Source of the DNA: Bathynomus jamesi
Taxonomy: Eukaryota > Arthropoda > Malacostraca > Isopoda > Cirolanidae
Direction: 5' to 3'
Length of the DNA stretch: 64,000 nt
NCBI GenBank assembly: GCA_023014485.1
Contig: JAJOZX010002584.1
Location: 205,001 to 269,000 of the forward strand
Position 1 is the stretch's first letter, and the number at the start of each line of letters is the position of its first letter. Both the position numbers and the translations under genes were made by a program. The notes beneath the pieces were generated by a model. That model searched no databases. It saw only the letters and a program-made list of their open reading frames with translations, and was not told where the DNA came from. Positions 11,776 through 22,149 of the stretch are shown piece after piece.

Positions 11776-12138
11776 TTGCAGGCAAATTTCGATTTCCATT
11801 CCTTAAGAATTCATTGTAACTGTGAACCTAAATGTCGCCTCGCTTTCGACACCCTCGTAGTGTCCCTTCCAAATTTCGCGCCCAAAAATTTCATGTTTTT
11901 CTCTTTTCGTGGGAGTCAGTTTGAGCCTGAAATTATCGTTTGTTCCATCTTTCTTCGTAAGGTTTCATTAGTTTTCGGTAATCAGACTCAATATTTCGAT
12001 CGGTTGGAGAGAAAATATTTCAAAATTGATCGCGCCGTCTGGTGGGTAATTTTTCTTTTCCTTTCGACTTTCTCACTGTTATTCGTCTCAGCTCACCTTT
12101 CTGTATATAGTTTTTTGTGTTTAAATTTTCTGATTTAG
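11776..12138 (+). CDS. Open frame of 120 codons, unknown and doubtful
   Basis: An ATG-initiated frame in which TTTTGCAG, a splice-acceptor-like string, precedes the ATG by only a few bases. The C-terminal 35 residues are strongly hydrophobic (WWVIFLFLSTFSLLF), like a membrane segment. The N-terminal part has no motif I recognise. It ends just before the start of the 0.9-kb tandem repeat. It could be the last exon of an unknown gene or chance. Confidence 0.2.
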   Translation: MQANFDFHSLRIHCNCEPKCRLAFDTLVVSLPNFAPKNFMFFSFRGSQFEPEIIVCSIFLRKVSLVFGNQTQYFDRLERKYFKIDRAVWWVIFLFLSTFSLLFVSAHLSVYSFLCLNFLI

Positions 12139-12149
12139 CGAAAATTGTG

Positions 12150-12296
12150 ATATTAATAATAATAAAAATAGGAATTAAGTAATAAAATAATAATGTAAAT
12201 GAATTATTTTAGTTGTGTAAAGAGATTCTGACATGCATTTTTTTATACGGTAAAGTTTGAAAAATTTTGAGCGTAAAATTGAAACACATTTCCAGG

Positions 12297-12334
<38 letters not shown>

Positions 12335-13035
12335 GAGAATTCTAAGAAATTCAATGTACATGTTAATTGAGATAGAGAAAATTGAAATAGAGAAATTATT
12401 TTTGTAAAGTTACGGCTAGTGAGAATTACGTTAGCATGTCTCAGGTTTTAGAGCACATATTTTGCGTCATCTGCAAGTTATAATTTTTTTATTTTGAAAT
12501 ACAGGAATTGGTGTAGTAAATTCTTTTGATATATTAATTTCTGTTTTTACTTTTTTATATATTCATTCATTCTTATTTATCTAAGTGTGCCGAGTTTTCT
12601 CTATTTGTCCTTCTTACATTTCACTGACAGTCACTGACAGTGGTTACATTTTTTATTCTGAATTTCGAATTTATTGCACAAGGGGTGTTTTGGGTTGACA
12701 TTTTAATTTGGGCTTTAAAAAGTAAAAAGATAAATAAATTAGAATATATAATAAAAGGTAAATCATGACAATATATACTAATATCTGATAATATTATGTT
12801 TTGTATGATTATATATAATTAATATAACTATATATTTTCCGTTCTATTATTTGATCATATATATATATGCCCCATTGCATATCCATTAATTCATAAACAG
12901 AATGATGTATTGGTGTTTTATTTATTCCTTGAACACAATTATATCACTTGTATGGTTTCGGATTTCTGAATATTTAATTGTTATTTGACAAATCGGTCTT
13001 CTAAACCAACTGATGGAGGAATAAATTAAATGCAT
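12150..13035. repeat. 0.9-kb tandem unit, copy 1 (empty)
   Basis: It starts AATAATAAAAATAGGAATTAAG, has an internal (TA)n tract at 12299-12331, and ends near AAATTAAATGCATAGC. Copy 2 (13055-16025) follows after about 15 bp and is nearly identical apart from two transposons in its TA tract. This copy therefore gives the pre-insertion sequence. Confidence 0.85.
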
Positions 13036-13237
13036 AGCATAGCATTATTAATGCATTATTAATAATAATAAAAATAGGAATTAAGTAATAAAATAATAAT
13101 GTAAATTAATTATTTTAGTTGTGTAAAGAGATTCTGACATGCATTTTTTTATACGGTAAAGTTTGAAAAATTTTGAGCATAAAATTGAAACACACTTCCA
13201 GGTAATATATGTATATATATATATATATATATATACA

Positions 13238-14479
13238 CACTATATGATCAAAAGTATTCGGACACCGCATGGTTTTGGGAAAAATGGTTTTATTATGGCA
13301 TTTAGTAACCAGTAGGTCCACCCTTTGCTTTTATTACAGCGTCAACACGTCGAGGCATACTTTCCACCAGTTTTCGGTAAGTCTGTGCAGGAATGGCTCG
13401 CCATTCCTCTTGCAGAGCTGATGCAAGAGATGCAAGTGAAGCCGGGCGTGGTGTGCGGTTTCGTATCCGTCGCTCCAGTTCGTCCCACATGTGCTCGATT
13501 GGGTTGAGATCGGGGCTCTGAGCAGGCCAGTATAACAAATCCACCTTATTTTCACGAAACCAGTCCTGCACACGCCTTGCAGTATGGCAGGGAGCTCGAT
13601 CCTGTTGAAACAAACAATGGCCATCTCCGTAGTATTGCCACAGTGTAGGGAGGGCCGAATTGTCCAGAACGTCGAGATAAATGTCAGCGTTCATGGTAGT
13701 GGGTATAACAACCAACGGGCCGAGCCCTAGCCAGGAAAAGCAACCCCATACCATGATGGACCCTCCACCGAACTTCACCGTTGGACGTACACAGTCAGGA
13801 AGAAGCCGTTCTCCGGGCTGTCGCCACACCCAAACACGCCTATCAGACTGGAAGAGTGAATACCGCGACTCGTCGCTCCAAAGAACAGTTTTCCAGTCCT
13901 CCACGGTCCAGGAACGACGGGAGACACACCAGGCCAAACGACGCGTGGCATTAACTTTTGTAATCAGTGGCTTGTGTACAGCTGCTCTACCATAATTACC
14001 GAGTCTGTGCATCTCTCTGCGGATAGTTACAGTACTAACGGAGGTACCGGATGCTCTTCCTACCTCCTCAGCGATGGAAGCGGCAGAGGACGTGCGGGAC
14101 TTCTTGACATGTCGTACCAGACTTCTTCTATCACGTTCCGTCAGTTTGCGTGGTCGTCCGGAACGTTTTTTCGCGTTAGTTGCACCGTCGTGCTTCCATC
14201 TCATGATAACATCCGCTACAGTCGACTTTGGTATATCCTGTTTGGCTGCAATGTTTCGTATAGAAACGTTACTTAAATAACATCCGATGACGAGTCCACG
14301 TTGGAACTCGGAGAGTTCACGTCCGCGCGGCATGGCTTCACAACAGTTACTGATAACTTAACAGAACACCTCAGCATTATAGTTTCGCCACGCTTTTTCC
14401 CAGCATACCTTTCGGCGAAGGTGATATTTGCAGAAATGCGGATTTTCCGGGGTGTCCGAATACTTTTGATCATATAGTG
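13238..14479 (-). mobile_element. Tc1 element, apparently complete
   Basis: The terminal inverted repeats start CACTATATGATCAAAAGT and run for about 28 bp (to CGGACACC) at both ends, flanked by TA. Length is 1.24 kb with one uninterrupted transposase gene. The left flank has one extra CA compared with the right, probably microsatellite slippage. Confidence 0.9.
13302..14333 (-). CDS. Tc1 transposase, full length (DD34E)
   Basis: 343 codons, the usual length for Tc1 transposases. The N-terminal paired-like domain has two helix-turn-helix regions (residues 5-50 and 70-115) joined by the GRPRKL AT-hook-like motif (59-64). The catalytic core shows D154 in [12 protein letters not shown]245 in [10 protein letters not shown] and E280 in [13 protein letters not shown], a 34-residue D-E spacing. 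The glycine-rich [11 protein letters not shown] box is at 189-199. No stop or frameshift is present, so the enzyme could be functional. It excises and integrates the element at TA sites by cut and paste in the nucleus. The ATG lies just inside the right TIR and no other start is plausible. Confidence 0.93.
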   Translation of the reverse strand: MPRGRELSEFQRGLVIGCYLSNVSIRNIAAKQDIPKSTVADVIMRWKHDGATNAKKRSGRPRKLTERDRRSLVRHVKKSRTSSAASIAEEVGRASGTSVSTVTIRREMHRLGNYGRAAVHKPLITKVNATRRLAWCVSRRSWTVEDWKTVLWSDESRYSLFQSDRRVWVWRQPGERLLPDCVRPTVKFGGGSIMVWGCFSWLGLGPLVVIPTTMNADIYLDVLDNSALPTLWQYYGDGHCLFQQDRAPCHTARRVQDWFRENKVDLLYWPAQSPDLNPIEHMWDELERRIRNRTPRPASLASLASALQEEWRAIPAQTYRKLVESMPRRVDAVIKAKGGPTGY

Positions 14480-14494
14480 TATATATATATGGTA

Positions 14495-15283
14495 CCAGGT
14501 GAACCAAAAGTAGGTGGACAGTAGGTTGAATAGGGTTTGTGTTATATTATATTATAACTATGGTGTTCATTATAACTATGGTGTTTGTGTTATATTTTAT
14601 TAAATTAGTGAGAACATGCATTTAACATTAGAGCAGCAACTAAACCAGCCTGGTGTCACTGTTTGGGGTGGTATTTCAAGTTCTGGTGTTTTAGGACCAA
14701 TTTTTGTTGATGGAACAGTCACAGATGATAAGTATCTCGAAATTCTAATGAATGAAGTTGTTCCACACTTACAACAACAGCCTAATTCACATGACCTCTA
14801 TTCCAACAAGATGGGGCCCTCCACATTATTCAAGAGCACTCCGTGAGTATCTTGATGAAACATTTCCCGAGAAATGGATCGGCCGAAGAGGTCAAATTGA
14901 ATGGCCTGCACCTTCACCTGACTTTACCCAATGGATTTTTTTTTTGGGGAGTACTCAAGGACAAAGTTTATAGTCGAAAACCACGGTGTGGTGATTTTAA
15001 AAATTACATCAGAGATGCATTTCAAGAAATTAATGCACAAAGAAACTTGTGCAAAAATGTTTGTCGAAGTGTGAAAGGTAGACTTCAAAGCTGTGTAAAT
15101 TGTGATGGACAGCAATTTGAGCACCTGCGTTGATAAAATTTTCAGTGCTTTTGTATTGTATTGGTATAAGTTTTTTTTTTTTTTATTTTGTATTATAGTA
15201 TACAAAAAAATTAAATATAATTGTATATGTATTCTCAAAATAAACATTATCATTTACTGTCCACCTACTTTTGGTTCACCCGG
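14495..15283 (+). mobile_element. Internally deleted Tc1-mariner element (DD41D type)
   Basis: TIRs of 28-30 bp start CCAGGTGAACCAAAAGT (left) and CCGGGTGAACCAAAAGT (right, complement) and are flanked by TA. Only 789 bp remain, so the 5' half of the transposase gene is gone. It sits 15 bp from the Tc1 element in the same TA tract. Confidence 0.88.
14616..15133 (+). pseudogene. Transposase fragment, DD41D-type mariner
   Basis: Frames give PGVTVWGGISSSGVLGPIF, then, after a frameshift, REYLDETFPEKWIGRRG and IEWPAPSPDF, and finally a C-terminal region ending in CDGQQFEHLR. The second catalytic Asp box (normally QQDGAPPH) is corrupted to SNKMGPSTL, and the third box reads SPDFTQWIFF, so the enzyme is dead. 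The N-terminal DNA-binding domain is deleted. Confidence 0.8.
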
Positions 15284-15974
15284 TATATATATATTATATA
15301 TATATATATATATAGTAGAGAATTCTAAGAAATTCAATGTACATGTTAATTGAGATAGAGAAAATTGAAATAGAGAAATTATTTTTGTAAAGTTACGGCT
15401 AGTGAGAATTACGTTAGCATGTCTCAGGTTTTAGAGCACATATTTTGCGTCATCTGCAAGTTATTATAATTTTTTTATTTTGAAATACAGGAATTGGTGT
15501 AGTAAATTCTTTTGATATATTAATTTCTGTTTTTACTTTTTTATATATTCATTCATTCTTATTTATCTAAGTGTGCCGAGTTTTCTCTATTTGTCCTTCT
15601 TACATTTCACTGACAGTCACTGACAGTGGTTACATTTTTTATTCTGAATTTCGAATTTATTGCACAAGGGGTGTTTTGGGTTGACATTTTAATTTGGGCT
15701 TTAAAAAGTAAAAAGATAAATAAATTAGAATAGATAATAAAAGGTAAATCATAACAATATATACTAATATCTGATAATATTATGTTTTGTATGATTATAT
15801 ATAATTAATATAACTATGTATTTTCCGTTCTATTATTTGATCATATATATATATGCCCCATTGTATATCCATTAATTCATAAACAGAATGATGTATTGGT
15901 GTTTTATTTATTCCTTGAACACAATTATATCACTTGTATGGTTTCGGATTTCTGAATATTTAATTGTTATTTGA

Positions 15975-16390
15975 CAAATCGGTCTTCTAAACCAACTGAT
16001 GGAGGAATAAATTAAATGCATAGCGCAATCCTCAGCTTTCTAAGAGAGATGACGGAAGAATATAAGTAATAATTAAATACTTGGCACAAACTGGCAACTC
16101 AGCCCTCTAAGCCAACATTAATATATGAATAATTTAAAAAATAAAGAATCTGGCAACTCAACCTTCTAATCGAACTGGCTGTGGCGCCCGCTGGCCCTGG
16201 TTAATTAAGATATATACTTTAAATAAATACATAGCGCAAACTGGCAACTCAACAATCTAAGCCAACATTAATATAAGGAGTAGATAAATACATGGCGACA
16301 TCTGACAACTCAGCAGCCAAATGGCTGAATATAAGGAATAATTAAATACATGGCGCTATCTGGCAACTCAGCCAACTGGCTGATTAGGGG
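15975..16390. repeat. Degenerate minisatellite, 55-80 bp unit
   Basis: At least five imperfect units carry the words AAATACATGGCGC, CTGGCAACTCA and CTAAGCCAACATTAATATAAGG. The first unit overlaps the end of the 0.9-kb tandem repeat (TTCTAAACCAACTGATGGAGG), which suggests the duplication boundary lies in this array. Confidence 0.7.
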
Positions 16391-17260
16391 TCTATAAGAG
16401 AGCGGCGGGCGGATGAAGGAGTCATATGAGCTTGGCTGGCAGTCAAGTGAACACCCTCTCCTCTGGGTTCCCTCCTCTGGGTCTCTCCACCTTTCTCTTT
16501 CTCTTTCTGCCCCTGTGGGGTGAGGTCGTCCCACCTTCTCCCACAAAGAGGTTCCCTTAGGTTAGGTATGCCCCTTTGGGGGAGTTCAGCTTGGGGGATA
16601 ACTCCAAGTTGCATACCCCTTGCAACCTCATTTTGGGGTTGACAACAAAGGGGGTGGGTGTGCCTTGCAACAAAGGGTGAGGGTTGGCACTCTTGCAACA
16701 TTACATAACATTTGCAACATTCCTGCACTCTGGCATTTTTAGATCACACTACTTTCGTTAAATATTTCTATTTTGGTCATCAGGTGCAGGTTAATTTGGC
16801 TGATTAATTATTAATTTTACATCTTACCTTGTAAATTAAAATAAACTGAATTTAAAGGTGAAATATAGTGACACGCATAAAAATTAATGTAAAAAAGCAG
16901 TCAGTTGAATTTAAAAGACTTTTTTTGTGCAGCAGTGAGAATCTATTCAGATTATAGAAATCGTTTGTCTCCTTAAAATGTAGAAAAGCTGCTTTTCATC
17001 ATGAAAATTTTAAATTTTTAAATTTTCATTACTAGTCGTAATTCATACCAAAAGGAAAGATTTCTTTTTTCTTGTTTAAAAATTGGAAGTTTTCTCAATG
17101 TATTTGCATTTTTTAAAATTTAGTCTAACGGGGTACAATATAATTAGTTCTAACTTTAAGCCATGGAAAACGTTAGTTGATGAAAATAAATCAGGCTGTA
17201 ACAGTGTAGCTAGGTTTATTTTTTAGTCTTTTCTGAACTTATTTATTATAAACAATCGTA
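16391..17260. other. No gene recognised
   Basis: 16430-16740 is relatively GC-rich with CCTCTGGG and TGCAACA words. The frames there lack motifs and run through low-complexity CTCTTT, so I do not call them. 16740-17260 is AT-rich with nothing recognisable. Confidence 0.5.
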
Positions 17261-17261
17261 G

Positions 17262-17332
17262 AGATATTACCGGATATCCAAACACCTTGCCGAATACTGG
17301 ATACGTACCGGATATCCGGCACATCCCTAATT
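17262..17332. repeat. Solo hAT-type terminal sequence
   Basis: Read on the minus strand it begins TAGGGATGTGCCGGATATCC and continues with degenerate CCGGATAT repeats. That style fits hAT/MITE ends with a YARNG start. No matching partner end was found nearby. Confidence 0.4.
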
Positions 17333-17339
17333 TCTTTCA

Positions 17340-17525
17340 CGAAGTACCATAGAAAGAAACCTGGCGAAGATAGGTCAGGTGACTTTGGGGGACAGGTCAG
17401 GTGACTTTGGGGGACTTTCCATTGGTTTGTAAATCGTTCGTCCAGATACGTAAGTACATTGCTGCCGAAGACAGTAAGTGCTCCATTGTGTTGGAAAATC
17501 TTGTGCTGTTGTTATTGCTATATTG
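17340..17525 (-). pseudogene. Mariner-type transposase scrap (DD41D group)
   Basis: The minus-strand frame reads QHNGALTVFG, then LDERFTNQWKV, and PPKSPDLSSPGFFLWYF, aligning with the QQDGAPPH...LDERFP..WIGRRG...PPRSPDLTPCDFFLWG stretch of this transposase group. A 24-bp duplication (GGTCAGGTGACTTTGGGGGAC twice) interrupts it. No TIRs are visible. Confidence 0.6.
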
Positions 17526-17598
17526 TCAACAATAGAAGGAATCAGGCTTTACAAACCTGGTGAGTCTAACTATTAATTCTCGCAAAGCGTTTGTGCAC

Positions 17599-17702
<104 letters not shown>

Positions 17703-17895
17703 GTAAGCGTTCCTAAAATATTATTAATATTGCATACTTAGTGGAAGTATAGAGAATGAGGGAAAACTTTAATGCAATGATGGATGTCTCTATGTTTAAA
17801 ACAAATAAAAGAGTATTACTAGTGCATGTCAGTTGAAATTTATAATAGAAATTTGGAGTACAGTACTTATAGCTGCCAATAAATTGGCATTAGGT

Positions 17896-17942
17896 TTATT
17901 ATTATTATTATTATTAGTAGTAGTAGTAGTAGTAGCAGTATA
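17896..17942. repeat. (ATT)n(AGT)n microsatellite
   Basis: Pure ATT triplets run into AGT triplets. A similar (AAT)n tract lies at 18196-18233. Confidence 0.9.
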
Positions 17943-18192
17943 GGTAGTCATCCGTTTTGTTCAATATATGTACGAGTATTTTAAATTCTATAATTCCAAA
18001 CTCTTTCATAGGTGCCGTAGCTTTAGCACTCTTCCAAAGTAGGAGAAAGCCTAATGTCTATAATTACGCTTTGTCCAATTTAAAAATCTGAAAAACTTTC
18101 ATACTTTAGATTTTATAATTATTTCTCGAGTGAAAGGTTATTCAGTGAATACCAATTATGTATGAGTTAAACGAAAAGATTTTGCAAATGTG

Positions 18193-18195
<3 letters not shown>

Positions 18196-18233
<38 letters not shown>
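18196..18233. repeat. (AAT)n microsatellite
   Basis: About twelve AAT triplets. They produce a poly-isoleucine frame that is not a gene. Confidence 0.9.
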
Positions 18234-18779
18234 GACAGGAGGACCAGAATTTGGGACAGCGCTTAAGTCAGACTAATGTAGCCCATAGCACTAACTCCTG
18301 GATTACTATTATTTACCAGCACCACCATGAATCGAACCTTTGACCCCAGTGGCTTCCTTTCGTTTATACTTTTGGTCCCCAATCTTTTCTTCTTTCGGGA
18401 CGCCTCACAAGATTTTCATCTCCCACTATTTACCCATCCAGTTCCTCCCACCCCAACTCCAACCCCACGTAACTTCAATATTAGGCTCTACAGTTTCCGT
18501 GTGGACGTAATAAATCGCGAATGCTTTGTTTGATTTGAAATTTGCATATGTTCAGTCATTTTTGAATTTTCAATTACTTATTTTGGTAATTTTCATTCAA
18601 TTTCGCGGCACCCGGTTCGGGATCACTGGTTTATAGGGAAATGGTGTTACTCATGCACTGAGCTATAAGGGCACTACCTAAAAGCGTATATGATAGCTAC
18701 ATGTGTTCATCGACTTCATGAGGGCTAAATTTAGATATTACTGATAAAAATATTCTTTTACCAAAATTATGTAAATGTG

Positions 18780-19030
18780 GAGTTAGAGGCGAGTCATCTG
18801 ATTTACTCGTAAGCTATTTTCAGTGGTAAAGCCGCATGGTTGGGGTTACTGCATATGACGTAGTCTAATCTGTAGTTCGTTTCTGTCGGTGTCCCTCTAA
18901 GATTAATACTGGTTTCATTGTTCTTTCTGATTTATGTTAATGATATAGTTGAAATAATTATAAATTCAAAAATACTTTCATATGTTGAGGGCGTATTTGT
19001 TTATTGGCTGTAATTATTAAACTGTGCATG
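18780..19030 (+). pseudogene. Ancient LINE reverse transcriptase scrap
   Basis: One frame reads GVPLRLILVSLFFLIYVNDI then NSKILSYVEGVFVYWL, recognisable as the GVPQG-x-LGPLLFLIYVNDI and ADD region of a non-LTR RT. The PQG and ADD boxes are both destroyed. It is heavily decayed and unlike the 2-kb and 20-kb LINE copies. Confidence 0.5.
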
Positions 19031-19227
19031 AAACTCTTTACAATTTTTAGTTGTCTGTTCTTTTCATTAAATCAAGTACCAAGCAGCCATTTTAAGTTTC
19101 TTTATTACGTCTTTGCTTATTCAAAAATAAACTTGCATATTGTGGATTGGGAACTCTAGTAGGATGATAAATCCAGAGTGCAAATTATTTGCATGGAACA
19201 TGATCAATAATTGCAACATTGCATGCA

Positions 19228-19450
19228 ACAAGGTATGGGTTAGACCCTCCAAGGGCAGGAGGGGGGTTATGCGACAAGGGTGAGGGGGTTAGACCCTCTA
19301 AGGGGGTAGAGGGGGGTTAGACTATTCAAGGGGGAGAGGGAGGTATTCATGAAGAGGGAGAGGGTGATCCAACCTAAAATGGAGGAGAGTGGGGGTTATG
19401 CATGAAGAGGGCCGGGGCTAGATCCTCCAAATGGGGAGTGGGTAACCTAA
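19228..19450. repeat. G-rich minisatellite
   Basis: About four or five imperfect 45-55 bp units share GTTAGACCCTCCAAGGG and GAGGGGGGTTATGC words. Several runs of four or more G on the plus strand could form G-quadruplexes. It is followed by GA-rich DNA. Confidence 0.65.
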
Positions 19451-19650
19451 CCTAACAAGGGTAATAAAACACAAGAAGGAAAGAGAGAGAGAGAGGGAGA
19501 AGATCCATTCGCGGCCATGTCGCAGCGCATAATGGATTCTTAACAAGCCATCCTAGGGGGCTTTAGCATCACAGCCATTTGGCATAGAAGCCAGCCAATC
19601 GTATGGTGTAATCGACTGTCAGGCAGTTTCTTTAGGGGGTAAGCAGCCAG

Positions 19651-19680
19651 AGAACACACACACACACACACACACACACT
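19651..19680. repeat. (CA)n microsatellite
   Basis: About 14 CA dinucleotides in an otherwise unremarkable stretch. Confidence 0.9.
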
Positions 19681-19795
19681 GTATCGTTTATATATACACA
19701 TCCCTATAAAGTATTCTCTCTCACGCTCTCTCTGTCTACATACAAGGAATAAAGCACCCTGTAGCATATATATATATATATTTATATATATATAT

Positions 19796-20019
19796 CAAAG
19801 CTGGGCACTTGCGGTTTTTTTTGCGGTACTGCGGTACTGCGGTACTACCGCACTACCAAACCGGTACCGCATAACGCAGTACCGCAAAAAATGCGGTAGC
19901 GGTACTGCTGTACTTTCAGCGATCCTTTGCGGTACTGCGTTATGCGGTACCGGTTTGGTAGTGCGGTAGTACCGCAGTACCGCAGTACCGCAAAAAAACC
20001 GCAAGTGCCCAGCTTTGAT
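19796..20019. repeat. Foldback MITE built from GCGGTACY words
   Basis: The two ends are perfect inverted repeats starting CAAAGCTGGGCACTTGCGG. Each arm is about 100 bp and is made of iterated GCGGTACT/GCGGTACC words, with a short centre (about 19905-19925). Its ends lie in TA-rich DNA at 19795 and 20020. The CAAAG start fits the loose YARNG rule for hAT ends; the assignment is uncertain. Confidence 0.75.
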
Positions 20020-20049
20020 ATATATACACACACTGTATATATATTTGAT

Positions 20050-21905
20050 ATATTATTGATTAAAAACTGTAAAAGTGAAATAGCTACACCTTTATCCTGG
20101 ATATGGAGAAGATCCCTAGACACTGGAGAAATACCGAGCATCTTGAAGAGAGCAAACATTGTCCCTATATATAAAGGAGGGGACAGATCTCAAGGAAATA
20201 ACTATAGACCAGTGTCATTGACCTCCCACCTCACCAAAGTATTTAAAAGAATAGTTAGAGAGAAAATTTATGATTTCTTGGAGACACTGGGAAGATTCAA
20301 CGAAAATCAGCACGGATTCCGATCAGGTAGATCATGCCTATCACAACTAATAGAACATTACAACAATATCCTAGATGCACTGGAAGCCACCGAAAACTAC
20401 GATGTCATATACACAGATTTTGCAAAAGCTTTCGACAAATGTGATCACGGTATAATAGCACATAAAATTAAATATATGGGAATAACAGGCAAAATAGGAA
20501 AATGGATCTACAACTTCCTCAGAGAACGTCTACAGGTCGTCAAAATTCAAGGTATATCATCATCAGAATCGGAAGTACGCAGCGCAGGACCACAAGGTAC
20601 AGGACTGGCCCCACTCCTATTCATTATCATGCTAACAGACATAGACAGCGGAGTGAACAGCAACAGTAGAGTAACATCCTTTGCAGACGATACAAAGATC
20701 AGCAGAAAAATCAGTGATGTAAATGAAGTGGAGGCCTTGCAGAGGGACACGAACAAAATATACAAATAGTCACAAGAAAAAAACATGACATTTAACACCG
20801 AGAAATTTCAGCTCTTGAGATATGGTAGACAAGAGGACAGGACAGGACAGTAATGATTCCCCTACTAAAAACACTGATTATACCAAAACTTGAATACTGC
20901 TCAGTTTTGACATCCACATATAAAAAGAAAGAAACTAATAAACTAGAAGAAACGCAGAGACATTTCACAGCCAAGATTGATGCCTGCAAAACAGGGACTT
21001 TTCTAACATATATACTAGTGGGCCAAATGGCCCACTTGCACTTGTATTTGACCCACTAGTCACATTCTATTGGCCCACTAGTAAATTTTAAGCCTTGGAG
21101 TAAAAATATTGATTCTAGCAAGGTTCCCATGCGCTTGAGAAGAAAATGGGAACGATCAGCTGAGTAACTGAATGTGGCGGTTAGAGGGATTGTTGATGTG
21201 CGTTTAGAGGAACTGGAGGTAACGTTTTCGCCTTTTTCGATGTTTAGTATCGGTTTTCACTTTACTGTTACTGCTTATATAGATAGTGAATACCTGTGGA
21301 TACCGAAGATAAGGTAGTGATTAGTATTTTATTTAGTGATTAGTATTTTATTAGTTTATTAGTATTAGTATTAGAACTTGGTGTTTACCCTTTTTAGATA
21401 TATTTGCCCTTTTTTTTTTTAAAGTGGCCCACTAGTAAAAATTCCTTAAAAAAGTCCCTGCTGCAAAGAACTCAACTACTGGTAAAGACTACGTAAACTA
21501 AATCTGTACTCCCTGGAAAGAAGAAGAGAGAGGTACACCATAATCTACATATGGAAAATGATAAAAAAACTCGCACCAAACCTAAAACTAAACACAATTA
21601 CCATTCAAACAACACTGGAAAATAGGAAAGACAGAAGGTGCAGTGTTCTCAAATTAAAGGCCCAACAAGGGACCTCCTCAACACTGAAGGAATATAGCTT
21701 GGTTGGCAAGGGGCCAAGACTTTTTAACCAGCTTCCAAAGGACCTCAGAAACGTTACAGGGGTCAAAGTTGAAGTCTTCAAGAGAAGACTAGATGCCTGA
21801 CTGATAACGGTACCAGATGAGTCGAGTGTACATGGCTATGTACGGTGGAGAGCACAAGAGAGCAACTCGCTCCTCAACCAAGCCAGACCTAGAGGCGGAG
21901 CAACC
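20050..21905 (+). pseudogene. Non-LTR retrotransposon (LINE) reverse transcriptase, copy 2, broken
   Basis: From 20055 one frame runs to 20769: KNCKSEIATPLSWIWRRSLD, NYRPVSLTSHLTKVFKR, FAKAFDKCDHGII, GPQGTGLAPLLFIIM, then the catalytic SFADDTKISRK. A stop follows NKIYK, then a deletion near 20837 removes part of the thumb. A 469-bp hAT MITE sits at 20992-21460. The C-terminal part resumes (LFNQLPKDLRNVTGVKV; stop after RRLDA). The 5' end is truncated beside the GCGGTACY palindrome. It ends by running into a 5S rRNA-like module. Same family as 2020-3930. Confidence 0.88.
20992..21460. mobile_element. hAT MITE, 469 bp, with 8-bp target duplication
   Basis: Ends are CAGGGACTTTTCTAA and its complement (right end TTAAAAAAGTCCCTG), matching the YARNG hAT rule. 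Flanks are CTGCAAAA (20984-20991) and CTGCAAAG (21461-21468), an 8-bp duplication with one mismatch. The undisturbed target GCTGCAAAG is visible in LINE copy 1 (near 2460, minus strand). A subterminal ACTAGTGGGCCA repeat occurs several times in both orientations. No ORF. Confidence 0.9.
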
Positions 21906-21924
21906 AGCTTGACCTTCGTGTGAA

Positions 21925-22103
21925 GAGAGACCAACGCACGGAAGTTAAGCGATATTGGGTCTGGGTAATAGTTGGATGGGAGGCCGTCCTCTGTTTCCAG
22001 ATTATGTAGCGACCCGTGGTTCAGATCCCAACTACAGCTGTATGTCTCCTCCGTTATTTGACCTTAGATGTTGCGAAGGAGGTTAAACAACCCCAATTAA
22101 ATA

Positions 22104-22105
<2 letters not shown>
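21925..22105 (+). repeat. 5S rRNA-like module at the LINE 3' end (SINE3-like)
   Basis: The string CGGAAGTTAAGCG, then GGGTCTGGGTAATAGTTGG and ATGGGAGGCCGTCC, aligns with the internal control region of 5S rRNA (GGAAGCTAAGC...GGTTAGTACTTGGATGGGAGACCG). It is followed by a B-box-like GTGGTTCAGATCCC and a GATGTTGCGAAGGAGGTTAAA tail. The copy at 11024-11165 shares the last 145 bp. 5S-derived SINEs with LINE-related tails are known in animals (SINE3); direct linkage to this LINE is inferred from one junction. Confidence 0.7.

Positions 22106-22149
<44 letters not shown>
22106..22149. repeat. (TA)n microsatellite
   Basis: TA tract between the 5S-like module and the DD41D element. Confidence 0.9.

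Larger units (their letters stand above)
13055..16025. repeat. 0.9-kb tandem unit, copy 2, split by two transposons
   Basis: 13055-13237 matches 12150-12330 and 15305-16025 matches 12331-13035. The break lies inside the (TA)n tract, which now holds Tc1 (13238-14479) and a mariner relic (14495-15283) back to back. Only scattered substitutions separate the copies, so the duplication is recent relative to the surrounding relics. Confidence 0.85.

Noticed and set aside
16310..16728. Two minus-strand open frames of 78 and 114 codons
   Set aside because: Low-complexity CT/GA-rich DNA, overlapping frames with Arg/Glu runs, no motif.
18325..18345. B-box-like GGTTCGATTC on the minus strand
   Set aside because: No A box at the right distance and no second copy, so a chance match is likely.
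18600..18690. tRNA-like stretch (TAGCTCAGTGCATGAG and CGGTTCGGGATC)
   Set aside because: The A-box-like and B-box-like parts are on opposite strands, and no cloverleaf with paired acceptor stem can be formed.
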